This document shows, piece by piece, positions 56,227-64,000 of a DNA stretch of 64,000 nucleotides (position 1 is its first letter; the number at the start of each line of letters is the position of its first letter). The position numbers were made by a program, and so were the translations under genes. Location: the NCBI RefSeq assembly GCF_015704895.1, contig NZ_JADQWB010000001.1, positions 496,001 through 560,000 of the forward strand. Reading direction: 5' to 3'. The notes under the pieces were generated by a model that was given only the letters and a program-made list of their open reading frames with translations, did no database searches and was not told the origin of the DNA. The DNA is from Agrobacterium leguminum. Its GTDB lineage: Bacteria; Pseudomonadota; Alphaproteobacteria; Rhizobiales; Rhizobiaceae.

Positions 56227-56849
56227 CGGCCCCTTTCGAAATACCCGGTCTCGTGCTTGCCGGCGGGCTTTCGCGGCGCATGGGCAGCAACAAGGCGATG
56301 GTGCAATTGGGCGATGCGCCCCTCATCTCCCATGTCATCAGCCGCATCACGCCGCAGGTCTCAGATGTCACCATCAATGCGGCCAATGGCTGGGCGGAGA
56401 GTTTCGGCCTGCCGCTGCTGCCCGATACGCTGAACGGCCATGCCGGGCCGCTCGCGGGTATTCTCGCCGGCATGCGCCATTTCCAGCATCGCGGGGATGC
56501 GGCGAGCCACTTCCTGACGGCGCCCGCCGACAGCCCATTTTTCCCGGACGATCTCGTGGCGCGGCTTTACGAACACCTGTCGGACAATGCAATCGTCATC
56601 GCCGCCTCCAGCGGCCAGCTTCACCCGGTTTTTGCGCTGTGGCCGCTGGCGCTGGCCAACGATCTCGAGGCCTGGCTGAAGAACGATGCGAACCGGCGCA
56701 TCCGCGCCTATCTCGCCCGCCATGTCACCATCGGCGTGGCCTTCCCGCCGCTGGAAACGGCAAAGGGCAGCCTCGATCCGTTCTTCAACATCAACACGCC
56801 GGATGAACTGGCGCTGGCGCGCAGCTATCTGGAGAACCTGCAATCATGA
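56223..56849 (+). CDS. mobA: Molybdenum cofactor guanylyltransferase
   Basis: 208 residues with the nucleotidyltransferase signature [14 protein letters not shown] (about 10-23), then [22 protein letters not shown] (about 60-80), [13 protein letters not shown] and [10 protein letters not shown]. It attaches GMP to molybdopterin to give the dinucleotide cofactor used by DMSO-reductase-type enzymes. Its ATG overlaps the MFS gene stop and its stop overlaps the mobB start, each by 4 nt. Confidence 0.92.
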   Translation: MTAPFEIPGLVLAGGLSRRMGSNKAMVQLGDAPLISHVISRITPQVSDVTINAANGWAESFGLPLLPDTLNGHAGPLAGILAGMRHFQHRGDAASHFLTAPADSPFFPDDLVARLYEHLSDNAIVIAASSGQLHPVFALWPLALANDLEAWLKNDANRRIRAYLARHVTIGVAFPPLETAKGSLDPFFNINTPDELALARSYLENLQS

Positions 56850-57361
56850 CGGCACAAAAGGTCTTCGGCATCGCCGGCTGGAAGAACTCGGGCAAGACCG
56901 GCCTTGCGGTCCGTATCGTCACCGAGCTGACGGCGCGCGGCTACCGCGTCTCCACCATCAAGCACGCCCATCATGATTTCGATATCGACAAGGTCGGCGC
57001 GGATAGCTGGCGTCACCGCCAGGCCGGCGCACATGAGGTCACCATCGTTTCAGGCACCCGCTTCGCCATCATGCATGAATTGCGCGGCGAACCGGAACCC
57101 TCCTTCGAGGATATTCTCGCCCGCCTCGCCCCCTGCGATCTGGTGCTGATCGAAGGCTACAAATACGAGCCGGTGCCGAAGATCGAAGCACGCCGGCTGG
57201 AGGCCGCCAAGACCGAACCGCTTGCGCCGCTCGATCCGCATATCGTCGCCATTGCCGCCGACCATGCGGTGACAGACACGGCGCTGCCGGTTTTCGATCT
57301 CGACGATACCGGGGCCATTGCCGATTTCATCGAGAAGACGGTTGGGTTAGTGAAGGGGTAA
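56846..57361 (+). CDS. mobB: Molybdopterin-guanine dinucleotide biosynthesis protein B
   Basis: 171 residues. The P-loop [18 protein letters not shown] (about 7-24), then [27 protein letters not shown] (about 37-62), and the second motif [15 protein letters not shown] are all present. MobB is a GTP-binding helper for MobA and is not essential in E. coli. It is the last gene of the exporter-mobAB unit and is followed by a class B repeat. Confidence 0.92.
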   Translation: MTAQKVFGIAGWKNSGKTGLAVRIVTELTARGYRVSTIKHAHHDFDIDKVGADSWRHRQAGAHEVTIVSGTRFAIMHELRGEPEPSFEDILARLAPCDLVLIEGYKYEPVPKIEARRLEAAKTEPLAPLDPHIVAIAADHAVTDTALPVFDLDDTGAIADFIEKTVGLVKG

Positions 57362-57409
57362 TGCCCCTGAAACCGGGGATGATGTCCGAGTCGACTGCCT
57401 CCCCACTTC

Positions 57410-57522
57410 CGTCATACCGGCCCTGAGCCGGTATCCAGCCAGCCCAAGTCCTTGGGCTGAAAGGACCCTTTCGCCGCGCCGACGCGCGTCGGCTGGATGC
57501 CGGATCAGGTCCGGCATGACGG
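57410..57522. repeat. Intergenic three-hairpin repeat, class B, copy 6
   Basis: About 113 bp. The left hairpin is CATACCGGCCCTGAGCCGGTATCC and the right one is GGATGCCGGATCAGGTCCGGCATGACGG; the two ends differ but each is self-complementary. The core is oriented as in copy 4. Confidence 0.85.
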
Positions 57523-57592
57523 AGGAGAAGTGCCGTGAAGCCGAAGCCCACAACGCCTGACGCAATCTCCCGTGATCCCCACCCCAAAAATG

Positions 57593-57618
57593 AAAAAGCC
57601 GGGCTCTTCACCCGGCTT
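57593..57618 (-). terminator. Terminator of the LytM lipoprotein gene
   Basis: On the minus strand, AAGCCGGG and CCCGGCTT form an 8-bp stem with loop TGAAGAG, followed by TTTCATTTTTGG. It lies about 24 nt after the stop codon. Confidence 0.85.
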
Positions 57619-57641
57619 CATCATTCCTTGAGACGCAATAC

Positions 57642-59246
57642 CTATTCAAGGAAACTGGAGGGGTTCACCGGCGTCGCATCCTTGCGAACTTCGAAGTGAA
57701 CCTGCGGACGCTTGGCGCTGCCGGTCATGCCCGATGTGGCGATGGTCTGGCCGCGCTGCACCTTCTGGCCGCGCTGCACATCGAGATTGGCGGCGTTGCC
57801 GTAAACGGTGACCTTACCGTCGTCATGGCGGACGAGAACCGTGTTGCCGAGCTGCTTCAGGCCGTTACCCGCATAGATGACCACGCCGTTTTCAGCAGCC
57901 TTGATCGGCGTGCCCTCGGGAACGGAGATATTGATGCCATCGTTGCGGCTGCCTTCGACATTGTCGCCGAAATTGTTGATGACCGCGCCGCGAACCGGCC
58001 AGCGATATTTGCCGATGCCCGTGGATTCCGGTGCGACGGAAGCCATGTCGGCCTTTTTCTCGATGTCGCTGACACTGGCGGTGGCCGGTGTGGCAGGCGC
58101 AGTCGGAGCCGCGGCAGCAGCCGGTGCCTTGTAGGGCTCAGGCTTGGCCGATGCGGTTTCGACCGGCTTGGCCGCTTCCTTGGCGGGAACGGAAGCCGTC
58201 TTGATGGCATCCGTCGAAGCGCCGGGCATATTGAGCGTCTGGCCGACGCGGATGCTTTCGTTGCTGAGACCGTTTGCCGCCTTGAGGGCAGCGACCGACA
58301 CACCGTTTTCGCGGGCGATCTTCGCCAGGCTGTCGCCCGGCTGAACCTTGTAGCCACCGGTGGGCGGCAGCGGCTTGCCGCCGGGAGGCGTCAGCTTGCC
58401 GGTTTCGGAGGAAACCTTGTCACGGGCGGCGGCCTGCGACGGCAGCACAGCCACGTTCCCTTCAGGACTACGCAGCGGTGTCGGCTGGTCGCCATTGCGG
58501 TTGAGAGCGATATCGCCGGCCGCGTCCTTGGCGGCATTGCGGACCTGACCGAACTTCGGAATGAGGATCGACTGACCGGCCTGCGCCGAGGATGCGGTCT
58601 TCAGACCGTTGACGCGCAGCAGTTCCTTTTCCGGAACGCCGTAGCGGTTGGAGAGGGTCGCGATGCTTTCCCCGGGACGCAGGGTCACGGAGGAAGCGCC
58701 ATCGGTGTGCCAGCCGTTCTTGTCGGAACGAACGGTTGCGGTCGTCAGATTATCAGTGACGGGAGCGGCAGCCTGCCGGGCGGGCGCCGCAAGAGACGGC
58801 GCGGCCTTGGGCTGAGCGGACGGGAAAGGCTGGGCCATGGCTTCGTTGCGGCTCGACGGATCGCGGCTTGCCACCGCCGTCGGCGCCGACAGCTCGGAAC
58901 GCTGCACCGGAGAGGCCGAAGCCGAGCGGGCCGTGGAAGGCTGAACGCCGCCATAACCGCCCGATTGCGGGTAGGAATTGCCCGCCATGTTCTGGTTGGC
59001 ATAACCGCCCTGCGGTGCTGCAGAGGCGTAACCGCCATTCATGTCGCCCTGCGGAACCGGGGCCTGCCCGTAAGCACCGCCGCCCTGACGGGCAGGAATT
59101 GACGCCGTGGTCATCTGATCCGGTCCACTGGAAAAGAGGCCGCTGAACCGCGTTGCATCCGAGCTACAGCCCGTTGCGACGCTTGCCAGCAATGCCGCTG
59201 CGAACATTTTTGCGACTGATTTTCCGATTTTAGACGAATGTCTCAT
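57642..59246 (-). CDS. LysM-LytM (M23) lipoprotein with degenerate active site, NlpD-like
   Basis: 534 residues. A lipobox ASVATGC (Cys about 21) marks an outer-membrane-type lipoprotein. A long Gly/Pro/Ala/Gln-rich linker follows. Two LysM domains (VTLRPGESIATLSNRYGVPEKEL and YKVQPGDSLAKIARENGVSVAAL) and a C-terminal M23 domain come next. The zinc ligands are mostly lost: the usual HxGxD reads NDGIN, the YxH site reads YGN, and HxH reads QVH. So it is probably an amidase activator like NlpD or EnvC, not a peptidase. The ATG at 59246 was chosen; 59252 and 59285 are alternatives. It follows pcm, in the common alphaproteobacterial order. Confidence 0.88.
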   Translation of the reverse strand: MRHSSKIGKSVAKMFAAALLASVATGCSSDATRFSGLFSSGPDQMTTASIPARQGGGAYGQAPVPQGDMNGGYASAAPQGGYANQNMAGNSYPQSGGYGGVQPSTARSASASPVQRSELSAPTAVASRDPSSRNEAMAQPFPSAQPKAAPSLAAPARQAAAPVTDNLTTATVRSDKNGWHTDGASSVTLRPGESIATLSNRYGVPEKELLRVNGLKTASSAQAGQSILIPKFGQVRNAAKDAAGDIALNRNGDQPTPLRSPEGNVAVLPSQAAARDKVSSETGKLTPPGGKPLPPTGGYKVQPGDSLAKIARENGVSVAALKAANGLSNESIRVGQTLNMPGASTDAIKTASVPAKEAAKPVETASAKPEPYKAPAAAAAPTAPATPATASVSDIEKKADMASVAPESTGIGKYRWPVRGAVINNFGDNVEGSRNDGINISVPEGTPIKAAENGVVIYAGNGLKQLGNTVLVRHDDGKVTVYGNAANLDVQRGQKVQRGQTIATSGMTGSAKRPQVHFEVRKDATPVNPSSFLE

Positions 59247-59552
59247 ACGCATGACTCGATCTACACTGACGCCAACCCGCCGCATCGAGACCGATCCGGC
59301 ACAAATTTCACTTCTTGCAAGGCCCATTTCCCGAGGTGGGGAAAACCATGCGTCGATGTTTATGATTAAAGCGCGTTAGTGTTACCACGCCGTTAAAACG
59401 TTAAGCCGTTCAGCGCTTTTTTGACACTTCGATAACCATGACGAAAACCGGATGCGTCATGTTGATACAATAATGATATTGAAAATCAGATAGTTGCGGC
59501 AATTCAGAACATTAGGAGACAAAAATACAATGTCGCCAAAATTTTCATTTTG
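59247..59552. promoter_or_regulatory. AT-rich 306-bp leader of the LytM gene
   Basis: No gene. The part from 59340 to 59550 is AT-rich and shows many TTG/ATT steps; a promoter for the LytM gene is expected here, but no -35/-10 pair stands out. No terminator for pcm is clear. Confidence 0.35.
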
Positions 59553-60206
59553 TCACAAATGACGCGCAATATGAGTGCTGAGCGGCAGGTAAGGCGCCTC
59601 GAACAGCTCTTCCTTCTCGAAGCGGCTGCCGGTCTTGGAGAAGCGTGTCATCACGCAACGTTCGTCTTCGAGAATGATCGGCGCGATCATCATGCCGCCC
59701 GAAACGATCTGCTCGGCAAAGAAGCGGGGCATGGTGGTGAAGGCGGCGGTGGAGACGATGCGGTCGAAGGTGCCCTCGCCCACCAGGCCGTTGCTGCCAT
59801 CCGCCTGACGGATGACGACGTTGCGAATGGAGAGATCGTCTAGACAGTTCTGCGCCTGCTGCACCAGCGTCTTGTAACGCTCCAGCGAAAAGACGCGCTC
59901 CACTCGGCGCGCGATGATCGCGGTCATGAAACCGCTGCCCGTGCCGATTTCCAGCACGCGCTGGCCGGGTTTCAGCTGCAGCCGGGCAAGGATCTTCACC
60001 GCCATGTCCGCGCCTTCCATGAAGGCGCCGCAGTCGATCGGAATCGTGCGGCTGGAATAGGCGTCCGCCGCAAATTGCGGCGGCACGAATTTGGAGCGTG
60101 GTGTCTGCTCGACCGCCGTCAGAAGGTCGAGATCGGAAATCCCCTCGCCCCTTAAGCGGAGAACGAGAGCGGCAAAACCTTCCTTTTCGACCATTGCGGA
60201 TTTCAA
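59553..60206 (-). CDS. pcm: Protein-L-isoaspartate O-methyltransferase
   Basis: 217 residues with the SAM-binding motif [16 protein letters not shown] (about 80-95), preceded by the substrate part [15 protein letters not shown] (about 50-64). It repairs isoaspartyl residues in aged proteins. TTG at 60206 overlaps the surE stop (ATTGA) and has GGAGTC 6 nt ahead; an ATG four codons later (60194) is the alternative. surE and pcm are neighbours in many proteobacteria. Confidence 0.92.
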   Translation of the reverse strand: MKSAMVEKEGFAALVLRLRGEGISDLDLLTAVEQTPRSKFVPPQFAADAYSSRTIPIDCGAFMEGADMAVKILARLQLKPGQRVLEIGTGSGFMTAIIARRVERVFSLERYKTLVQQAQNCLDDLSIRNVVIRQADGSNGLVGEGTFDRIVSTAAFTTMPRFFAEQIVSGGMMIAPIILEDERCVMTRFSKTGSRFEKEELFEAPYLPLSTHIARHL

Positions 60207-60973
60207 TCGGCGACTCCGAATCCAAGTGCTTGCGCAACCCGATCCTTCACCGTGTAGTCCGTCAGGTCAAGCTTAAGCGGTGTGACGGAAATCTTGCCAT
60301 GTTTCAAAGCGTGGATATCGGTGCCTTCGCGGAAGGTGCCGAGACGCTCGCCGAAGCGCAGCCAGTAATAGGGAAAACCGCGGCCATCCTGACGCTCTTC
60401 CACCGTCAGGCCGAAATCGAGCTTGCCTTGCCCGGTCACGGAAACGCCTTGCACATCCTTGGGCGCGCAATTGGGGAAATTCAGATTGAGGAACGTGCCG
60501 TCAGGCAGATCGACATTCATCAGCTTGCGCAGCAGGTCCGGCGCATAGGTTTCGGCGACTTCCCACGGCACGACGCGGCCATCGGCGTGGCTGAAGGCCT
60601 GGCTGAGCGCAAAGGAGCGCACGCCCTGCAGCGTGCCTTCGATGGCGCCGGCAATGGTGCCGGAATAGGTCACGTCATCGGCCATGTTGGCGCCGGCATT
60701 GACACCGGAGAGCACGAGATCCGGCTTTTCCGGCAGGACTTCGCGAATGCCCATGATGACGCAATCGGTCGGCGTGCCGCGCAGCGCGAAATGCTTGTCG
60801 GAAACTTTTCGCAGACGCAGCGGTTCGGACAGTGTCAGCGAGTGCGCGAGACCGCTCTGGTCGGTCTCCGGTGCGACGATCCAGACATCGTCGGACAGCG
60901 TACGGGCGATACGCTCCAGCACGGCCAGACCCTCGGCGTGGATACCGTCGTCATTCGTCAGCAAAATCCGCAT
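60203..60973 (-). CDS. surE: 5'/3'-nucleotidase SurE
   Basis: 256 residues with the metal site [12 protein letters not shown] (about 4-15, Asp8 and Asp9), [13 protein letters not shown] (Ser about 40), [13 protein letters not shown] and [23 protein letters not shown]-type stretch (read as [13 protein letters not shown] and TYSGTIAGA). It is a nucleoside monophosphatase important in stress and stationary phase. It leads into pcm with overlapping stop and start; serS lies upstream across a class B repeat. Confidence 0.95.
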   Translation of the reverse strand: MRILLTNDDGIHAEGLAVLERIARTLSDDVWIVAPETDQSGLAHSLTLSEPLRLRKVSDKHFALRGTPTDCVIMGIREVLPEKPDLVLSGVNAGANMADDVTYSGTIAGAIEGTLQGVRSFALSQAFSHADGRVVPWEVAETYAPDLLRKLMNVDLPDGTFLNLNFPNCAPKDVQGVSVTGQGKLDFGLTVEERQDGRGFPYYWLRFGERLGTFREGTDIHALKHGKISVTPLKLDLTDYTVKDRVAQALGFGVAD

Positions 60974-61040
60974 GTTTTCCTCCGCTGCTGTATCCCACTA
61001 TGAGGACACAATGATTTCTCTAACAGAAGCACCCCCACGA

Positions 61041-61157
61041 CCGTCATTCCGGCCTTGAGCCGGAATCCAGTCGACGCGCGTCTGCGCGGCGGGAAGAGTC
61101 TTTTTTCAGCCCAAGGACTTGGGCTGGCTGGATTCCGGCTCAAGGCCGGAATGACGG
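61041..61157. repeat. Intergenic three-hairpin repeat, class B, copy 7
   Basis: About 117 bp: CATTCCGGCCTTGAGCCGGAATCC at the left and its reverse complement at the right, middle hairpin CAGCCCAAGGACTTGGGCTG. It lies between serS and surE, so it may separate the two transcripts. Confidence 0.88.
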
Positions 61158-61180
61158 CCGCGCCCTTAGCAGACGAACAA

Positions 61181-62464
61181 TCAGGCCGCCTTCTCGATGC
61201 GCTTCAGACCGCCCATATAGGGCAGCAGCACGTCCGGAATTGTGACGGAACCGTCCTCGTTCAGATAATTTTCGAGAACCGCGATCAGGCAGCGGCCGAC
61301 GGCCGTGCCGGAGCCGTTCAGCGTGTGCACGAACTTCGTCGCCTTGTCGTCCTTGCCGCGATAGCGCGCATTCATGCGCCGCGCCTGGAAATCGCCGCAG
61401 ACCGAGCAGGACGAAATTTCGCGATAGGTGTTCTGCCCGGGCAGCCACACTTCCAGATCGTAGGTCTTGCGGGCGCTGAAGCCCATATCGCCGGTGCAGA
61501 GCGTCATGGTGCGGAAATGCAGGCCAAGGCGCTTCAGCACCTCTTCGGCGCAGGCCGTCATGCGCTCATGTTCGGCAACGGCGCTTTCCGCATCGGTAAT
61601 GGAGACGAGTTCGCACTTCCAGAACTGATGCTGGCGCAGCATGCCGCGCGTGTCGCGGCCGGCCGAGCCCGCTTCCGAACGGAAGGACGGCGTCAGCGCC
61701 GTGAAGCGTAGCGGCAGCTTCTCCTGGTCGAGAATTTCGCCGGAGACGAGGTTGGTCAGCGTCACTTCCGCTGTCGGGATCAGCCAGCGGCCATCCGTAG
61801 TCCTGAACAGGTCCTCGGTGAATTTCGGCAATTGGCCGGTGCCGAACATCGCCTCGTCGCGCACCATCAGCGGCGAGGACACTTCGGTATAACCGTGTTC
61901 GCCCGTGTGCAGGTCGATCATGAACTGGCCGAGCGCCCGTTCCAGACGCGCGAGCTGGCTGGTCAGCACCGTGAAGCGCGCACCGGAAAGCTTGGCGGCG
62001 CGCTCGAAATCCATATAGCCGAGCGCTTCGCCGATATCGAAGTGTTCCCTGGCCTCATGGTTCCAGCCGGGCTTCTGGCCGACCACGCGGGCCACCACAT
62101 TGTCATGCTCGTCATTGCCGTCGGGCACGTCGTCAAAGGGCATGTTGGGCAGGCGCGACAGGGCATCGTTGAGCTCGGCGGTGACCTGACGGTCCTCCTC
62201 CTCCGCGCGCGGCATGTTGTCCTTGAGATCGGCGACTTCCGCCTTGAGTTTTTCGGCAAGCTCCATGTTCTTCTGCGCCATGGCGGCACCGATTTCCTTG
62301 GAGGCGGCGTTGCGGCGCGATTGCATGTCCTGCAGGGACTGGATGACGGAACGGCGCTTTTCATCGAGCGCGATCAGACCGCTGGCGGCGGGCTCAGCAC
62401 CTCGGCGTGCAAGCGCCGCATCGAAAGCTTCGGGGTTTTCGCGTATCCATTTAATGTCGTGCAT
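61181..62464 (-). CDS. serS: Seryl-tRNA synthetase
   Basis: 427 residues of a class II synthetase: the N-terminal coiled-coil arm (residues 28-105, from [20 protein letters not shown] to [16 protein letters not shown]), motif 2 in [27 protein letters not shown], and motif 3 in [18 protein letters not shown]. It charges tRNA-Ser. The ATG at 62464 begins [18 protein letters not shown], the usual start; a frame to 62488 adds eight residues. It lies between tatC and surE in the conserved alphaproteobacterial order. Confidence 0.96.
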   Translation of the reverse strand: MHDIKWIRENPEAFDAALARRGAEPAASGLIALDEKRRSVIQSLQDMQSRRNAASKEIGAAMAQKNMELAEKLKAEVADLKDNMPRAEEEDRQVTAELNDALSRLPNMPFDDVPDGNDEHDNVVARVVGQKPGWNHEAREHFDIGEALGYMDFERAAKLSGARFTVLTSQLARLERALGQFMIDLHTGEHGYTEVSSPLMVRDEAMFGTGQLPKFTEDLFRTTDGRWLIPTAEVTLTNLVSGEILDQEKLPLRFTALTPSFRSEAGSAGRDTRGMLRQHQFWKCELVSITDAESAVAEHERMTACAEEVLKRLGLHFRTMTLCTGDMGFSARKTYDLEVWLPGQNTYREISSCSVCGDFQARRMNARYRGKDDKATKFVHTLNGSGTAVGRCLIAVLENYLNEDGSVTIPDVLLPYMGGLKRIEKAA

Positions 62465-62504
62465 CGTCGTTCCAGACCGTTGTTGCATCGTCGCGTTTTA
62501 CAGC

Positions 62505-62528
62505 AAAACGCCGGGCATGAGCCCGGCG
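62505..62528 (-). terminator. Terminator after tatC
   Basis: On the minus strand, CGCCGGGC and GCCCGGCG pair in an 8-bp stem with loop TCAT, followed by TTTTGCTG. It ends the tat operon before serS. Confidence 0.85.
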
Positions 62529-62565
62529 CGAGGAAATGTCGTGAGCGGCGAGACCTTCAAGAATG

Positions 62566-63369
62566 TCAGGTCTCCTCCAGCTCCGTGCTTTTGGATTCCG
62601 CCGCACGTTTCCTCTCCACGAGTCGAGCCATGTAGATGGAAATCTCGTAGAGAATGATCGCAGGCAGCGCAAGACCGATCTGGGACATGGGATCCGGCGG
62701 CGTCAGCACGGCGGCGACCACGAAGGCGAGGACGATCGCGAACTTGCGCTTTTCCCGCAGCCAGTCGCTGGTCAAAAGCCCAACGCGCGCCAGAAGCGTG
62801 GTGACGACAGGCAGCTGGAACACCAGACCGAAGGAGAGAACCAGCGTCATGATAAGGCTCAGATATTCCGACACCTTCGGCATCAGTGAAATCGCCACCT
62901 CGCCATCCTCGGGCAATTGCTGCATGGCGAGGAAGAACCACATGACCATGGGCGTGAAGAAGAAATAGACGAGCGCCGCACCGATGAGGAAAAGGATCGG
63001 CGAAGCGATGAGGAACGGCAGGAAGGCCGCCCGTTCGTTCTTATAGAGACCGGGCGCCACGAATTTATAGAGCTGCGAGGCGACCACCGGAAACGAGATC
63101 ACCATCGCGCCGAACATGGCGACCTTGATCTGCGTGAAGAAGAATTCCTGCGGCGCGGTATAGATCAGCGACGATTTCGTGACATCGAGGCCTGCCCAGA
63201 GAACCGCCCATTTGTAAGGAATGACGAGCAGGTTGAACAGGTGCTTGGCAACGGCGAAACAGGCGATGAAGGCGACGAAGAACGCGCCGAGCGCCCAGAT
63301 CAGCCGCGTGCGCAACTCCATGAGATGCTCGATAAGCGGCTGCGGCTTGTCCTCGATATCCCCGCTCAT
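62566..63369 (-). CDS. tatC: Sec-independent translocase subunit TatC
   Basis: 267 residues with six membrane helices. The start MSGDIEDKPQPLIEHLMELRTRLI holds the conserved HLxELRxRL cytoplasmic patch that reads twin-arginine signals. Further marks are TQIKVAMFGAMVISFPVVASQLYKFVAPGLYKNER (about 80-115) and SEYLSLIMTLVLSFGLVFQLP. It is the receptor of the Tat export system. Its start overlaps the tatB stop by ATGA. A terminator follows at 62505. Confidence 0.95.
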   Translation of the reverse strand: MSGDIEDKPQPLIEHLMELRTRLIWALGAFFVAFIACFAVAKHLFNLLVIPYKWAVLWAGLDVTKSSLIYTAPQEFFFTQIKVAMFGAMVISFPVVASQLYKFVAPGLYKNERAAFLPFLIASPILFLIGAALVYFFFTPMVMWFFLAMQQLPEDGEVAISLMPKVSEYLSLIMTLVLSFGLVFQLPVVTTLLARVGLLTSDWLREKRKFAIVLAFVVAAVLTPPDPMSQIGLALPAIILYEISIYMARLVERKRAAESKSTELEET

Positions 63370-64000
63370 GCTTCATCCTTTTTGGGCTTTGCGGCCTTGG
63401 TTTTTGCCGTTTTCGCCGGCTTGGTCTCGGCCACGACCGCCTTGTCTGCGGCAGACTTCCTGACGGCAGCCTTTTTGGCAACGGCCTTCACGGTGGGATT
63501 GGAAACAGCGGGCTTCGAAACGGCGGGCTCACTGGTTTTCGCGGCGGTTTTCGCGACCGGGGCGGTTTCGGGCGTTGCCGCCGCGGCCTTGCTGCGGGCG
63601 GCGCGTTTGGGCTTGACGGCAACCGCTTCGGCCTCCACGGTCGCAATCGATTTCGCCCGCGCGCGCTTCGGCTTCTCCTCCGCAGCGACGGCTGCGGCAA
63701 CCGGCGCGGCGGATGCGGCGACAACAGGCGGCGCATCCGGCAGCTTCATCTCCGGCTCGGGCACGCTCACCAGCGGCGCAACCGGCTCGCCTGCGACGGG
63801 CGCAGGGGTGGAAGACAGGCCGTCCGGCGGGGTGGTCGCCTTCTGCAGATCGGACTTGATCTCATTGCCAAGCTGGCGAAGCGGGTTCATCGCATCGCGC
63901 AGCGAGTTGGTGGGGTTGAGATTGCGGACATCGGAGATGGTCTGGCGCACATCGTCCATGTCGGCCTCTTTGAGGGCCTCGTCGAACTGGGTGCGGAAAT
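63366..64000 (-). CDS. tatB: Sec-independent translocase subunit TatB, C-terminal part
   Basis: The reading frame continues past the right edge of the window, so the N-terminal membrane helix is not visible. What is present begins FRTQFDEALKEADMDDVRQTISDVRNLNPTN, the amphipathic region typical of TatB, and then about 140 residues of Pro, Ala and Lys (PVAKTAAKTSEPAVSKPAV, AKPKKDEA at the end). That tail is longer than in enterobacterial TatB but is usual in Rhizobiales. It pairs with TatC in binding Tat substrates. The 4-nt ATGA overlap with tatC supports the assignment. Confidence 0.9.
   Translation of the reverse strand, partial: FRTQFDEALKEADMDDVRQTISDVRNLNPTNSLRDAMNPLRQLGNEIKSDLQKATTPPDGLSSTPAPVAGEPVAPLVSVPEPEMKLPDAPPVVAASAAPVAAAVAAEEKPKRARAKSIATVEAEAVAVKPKRAARSKAAAATPETAPVAKTAAKTSEPAVSKPAVSNPTVKAVAKKAAVRKSAADKAVVAETKPAKTAKTKAAKPKKDEA

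Noticed and set aside
57696-59102. 468-codon open frame antisense to the LytM gene
   Set aside because: Arises from Ala/Pro/Gly-rich codons of the linker and domains on the minus strand.

Overview
The window looks like about 64 kb of the main chromosome of a Rhizobiaceae bacterium, most probably an Agrobacterium of the tumefaciens complex. The reasons are the high GC content, the strongly rhizobial protein sequences (malic enzyme-phosphotransacetylase chimera, BluB, DUF1127 and DUF2865 proteins), the tatB-tatC-serS-surE-pcm-LytM gene order typical of alphaproteobacteria, and families of short intergenic palindromic repeats. It is mostly housekeeping DNA. I see no prophage, integrase, insertion sequence, CRISPR array, rRNA gene or replication origin.

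Layout. 0-4.4 kb: end of a secreted hydrolase, then a leftward MCE/Mla-type lipid transport operon (permease, ATPase, MlaD-like protein, lipoprotein). 4.5-9.4 kb: dipeptide epimerase, metallophosphoesterase, malic enzyme. 9.5-17.4 kb: DUF2865 protein, bluB behind a cobalamin riboswitch, a beta-propeller protein, a VOC protein, nadE, and an LtaS-like membrane phosphotransferase. 17.5-24.4 kb: DUF1003 protein, a highly structured non-coding stretch, sthA, a secreted protein, a carbon-nitrogen hydrolase, tig and tRNA-Leu(UAG). 25-30 kb: two tiny DUF1127 genes, trmFO and an orphan TadE/TadG-like trio. 30.5-37 kb: glutathione-dependent formaldehyde dehydrogenase, then a four-gene cluster (GNAT-like protein, acyl carrier protein, AMP-forming ligase, PLP decarboxylase) meeting pabB head-on. 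37-41.3 kb: leftward coaD, two cyclophilins, queA, tgt and pabB. 41.4-42.1 kb: three tiny membrane-protein genes, two of them preceded by copies of the same 31-bp palindrome-containing element. 42.3-47.8 kb: ppiD-trpD-trpC-moaC-moeA. 48-54 kb: GGDEF protein, PPOX-fold protein, KefB-like antiporter, DUF971 protein, moaA. 54-57.4 kb: DMT and Bcr/CflA exporters tightly linked to mobA-mobB. 57.6-64 kb: degenerate LytM lipoprotein, pcm, surE, serS, tatC and the 3' part of tatB.

How the genes connect. Five molybdenum-cofactor genes lie in three groups within 11.3 kb (moaC-moeA, moaA, mobA-mobB). queA and tgt act in succession in queuosine modification of tRNA. The MCE operon, LtaS-like enzyme, UDP-diacylglucosamine-type phosphoesterase, LytM protein and MlaD-like protein all concern the envelope. 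bluB makes the lower ligand of vitamin B12 and is controlled by a B12 riboswitch.

The best candidates for undescribed biology are the carrier-protein/ligase/PLP-decarboxylase cluster (31.9-35.9 kb), which resembles the logic of the butirosin BtrI/BtrJ/BtrK enzymes; the tiny membrane proteins under duplicated operator-like elements (41.4-42.0 kb); and the multi-hairpin element at 18.1-18.4 kb. Functions are assigned by reading the sequence and from family knowledge; no searches were run.
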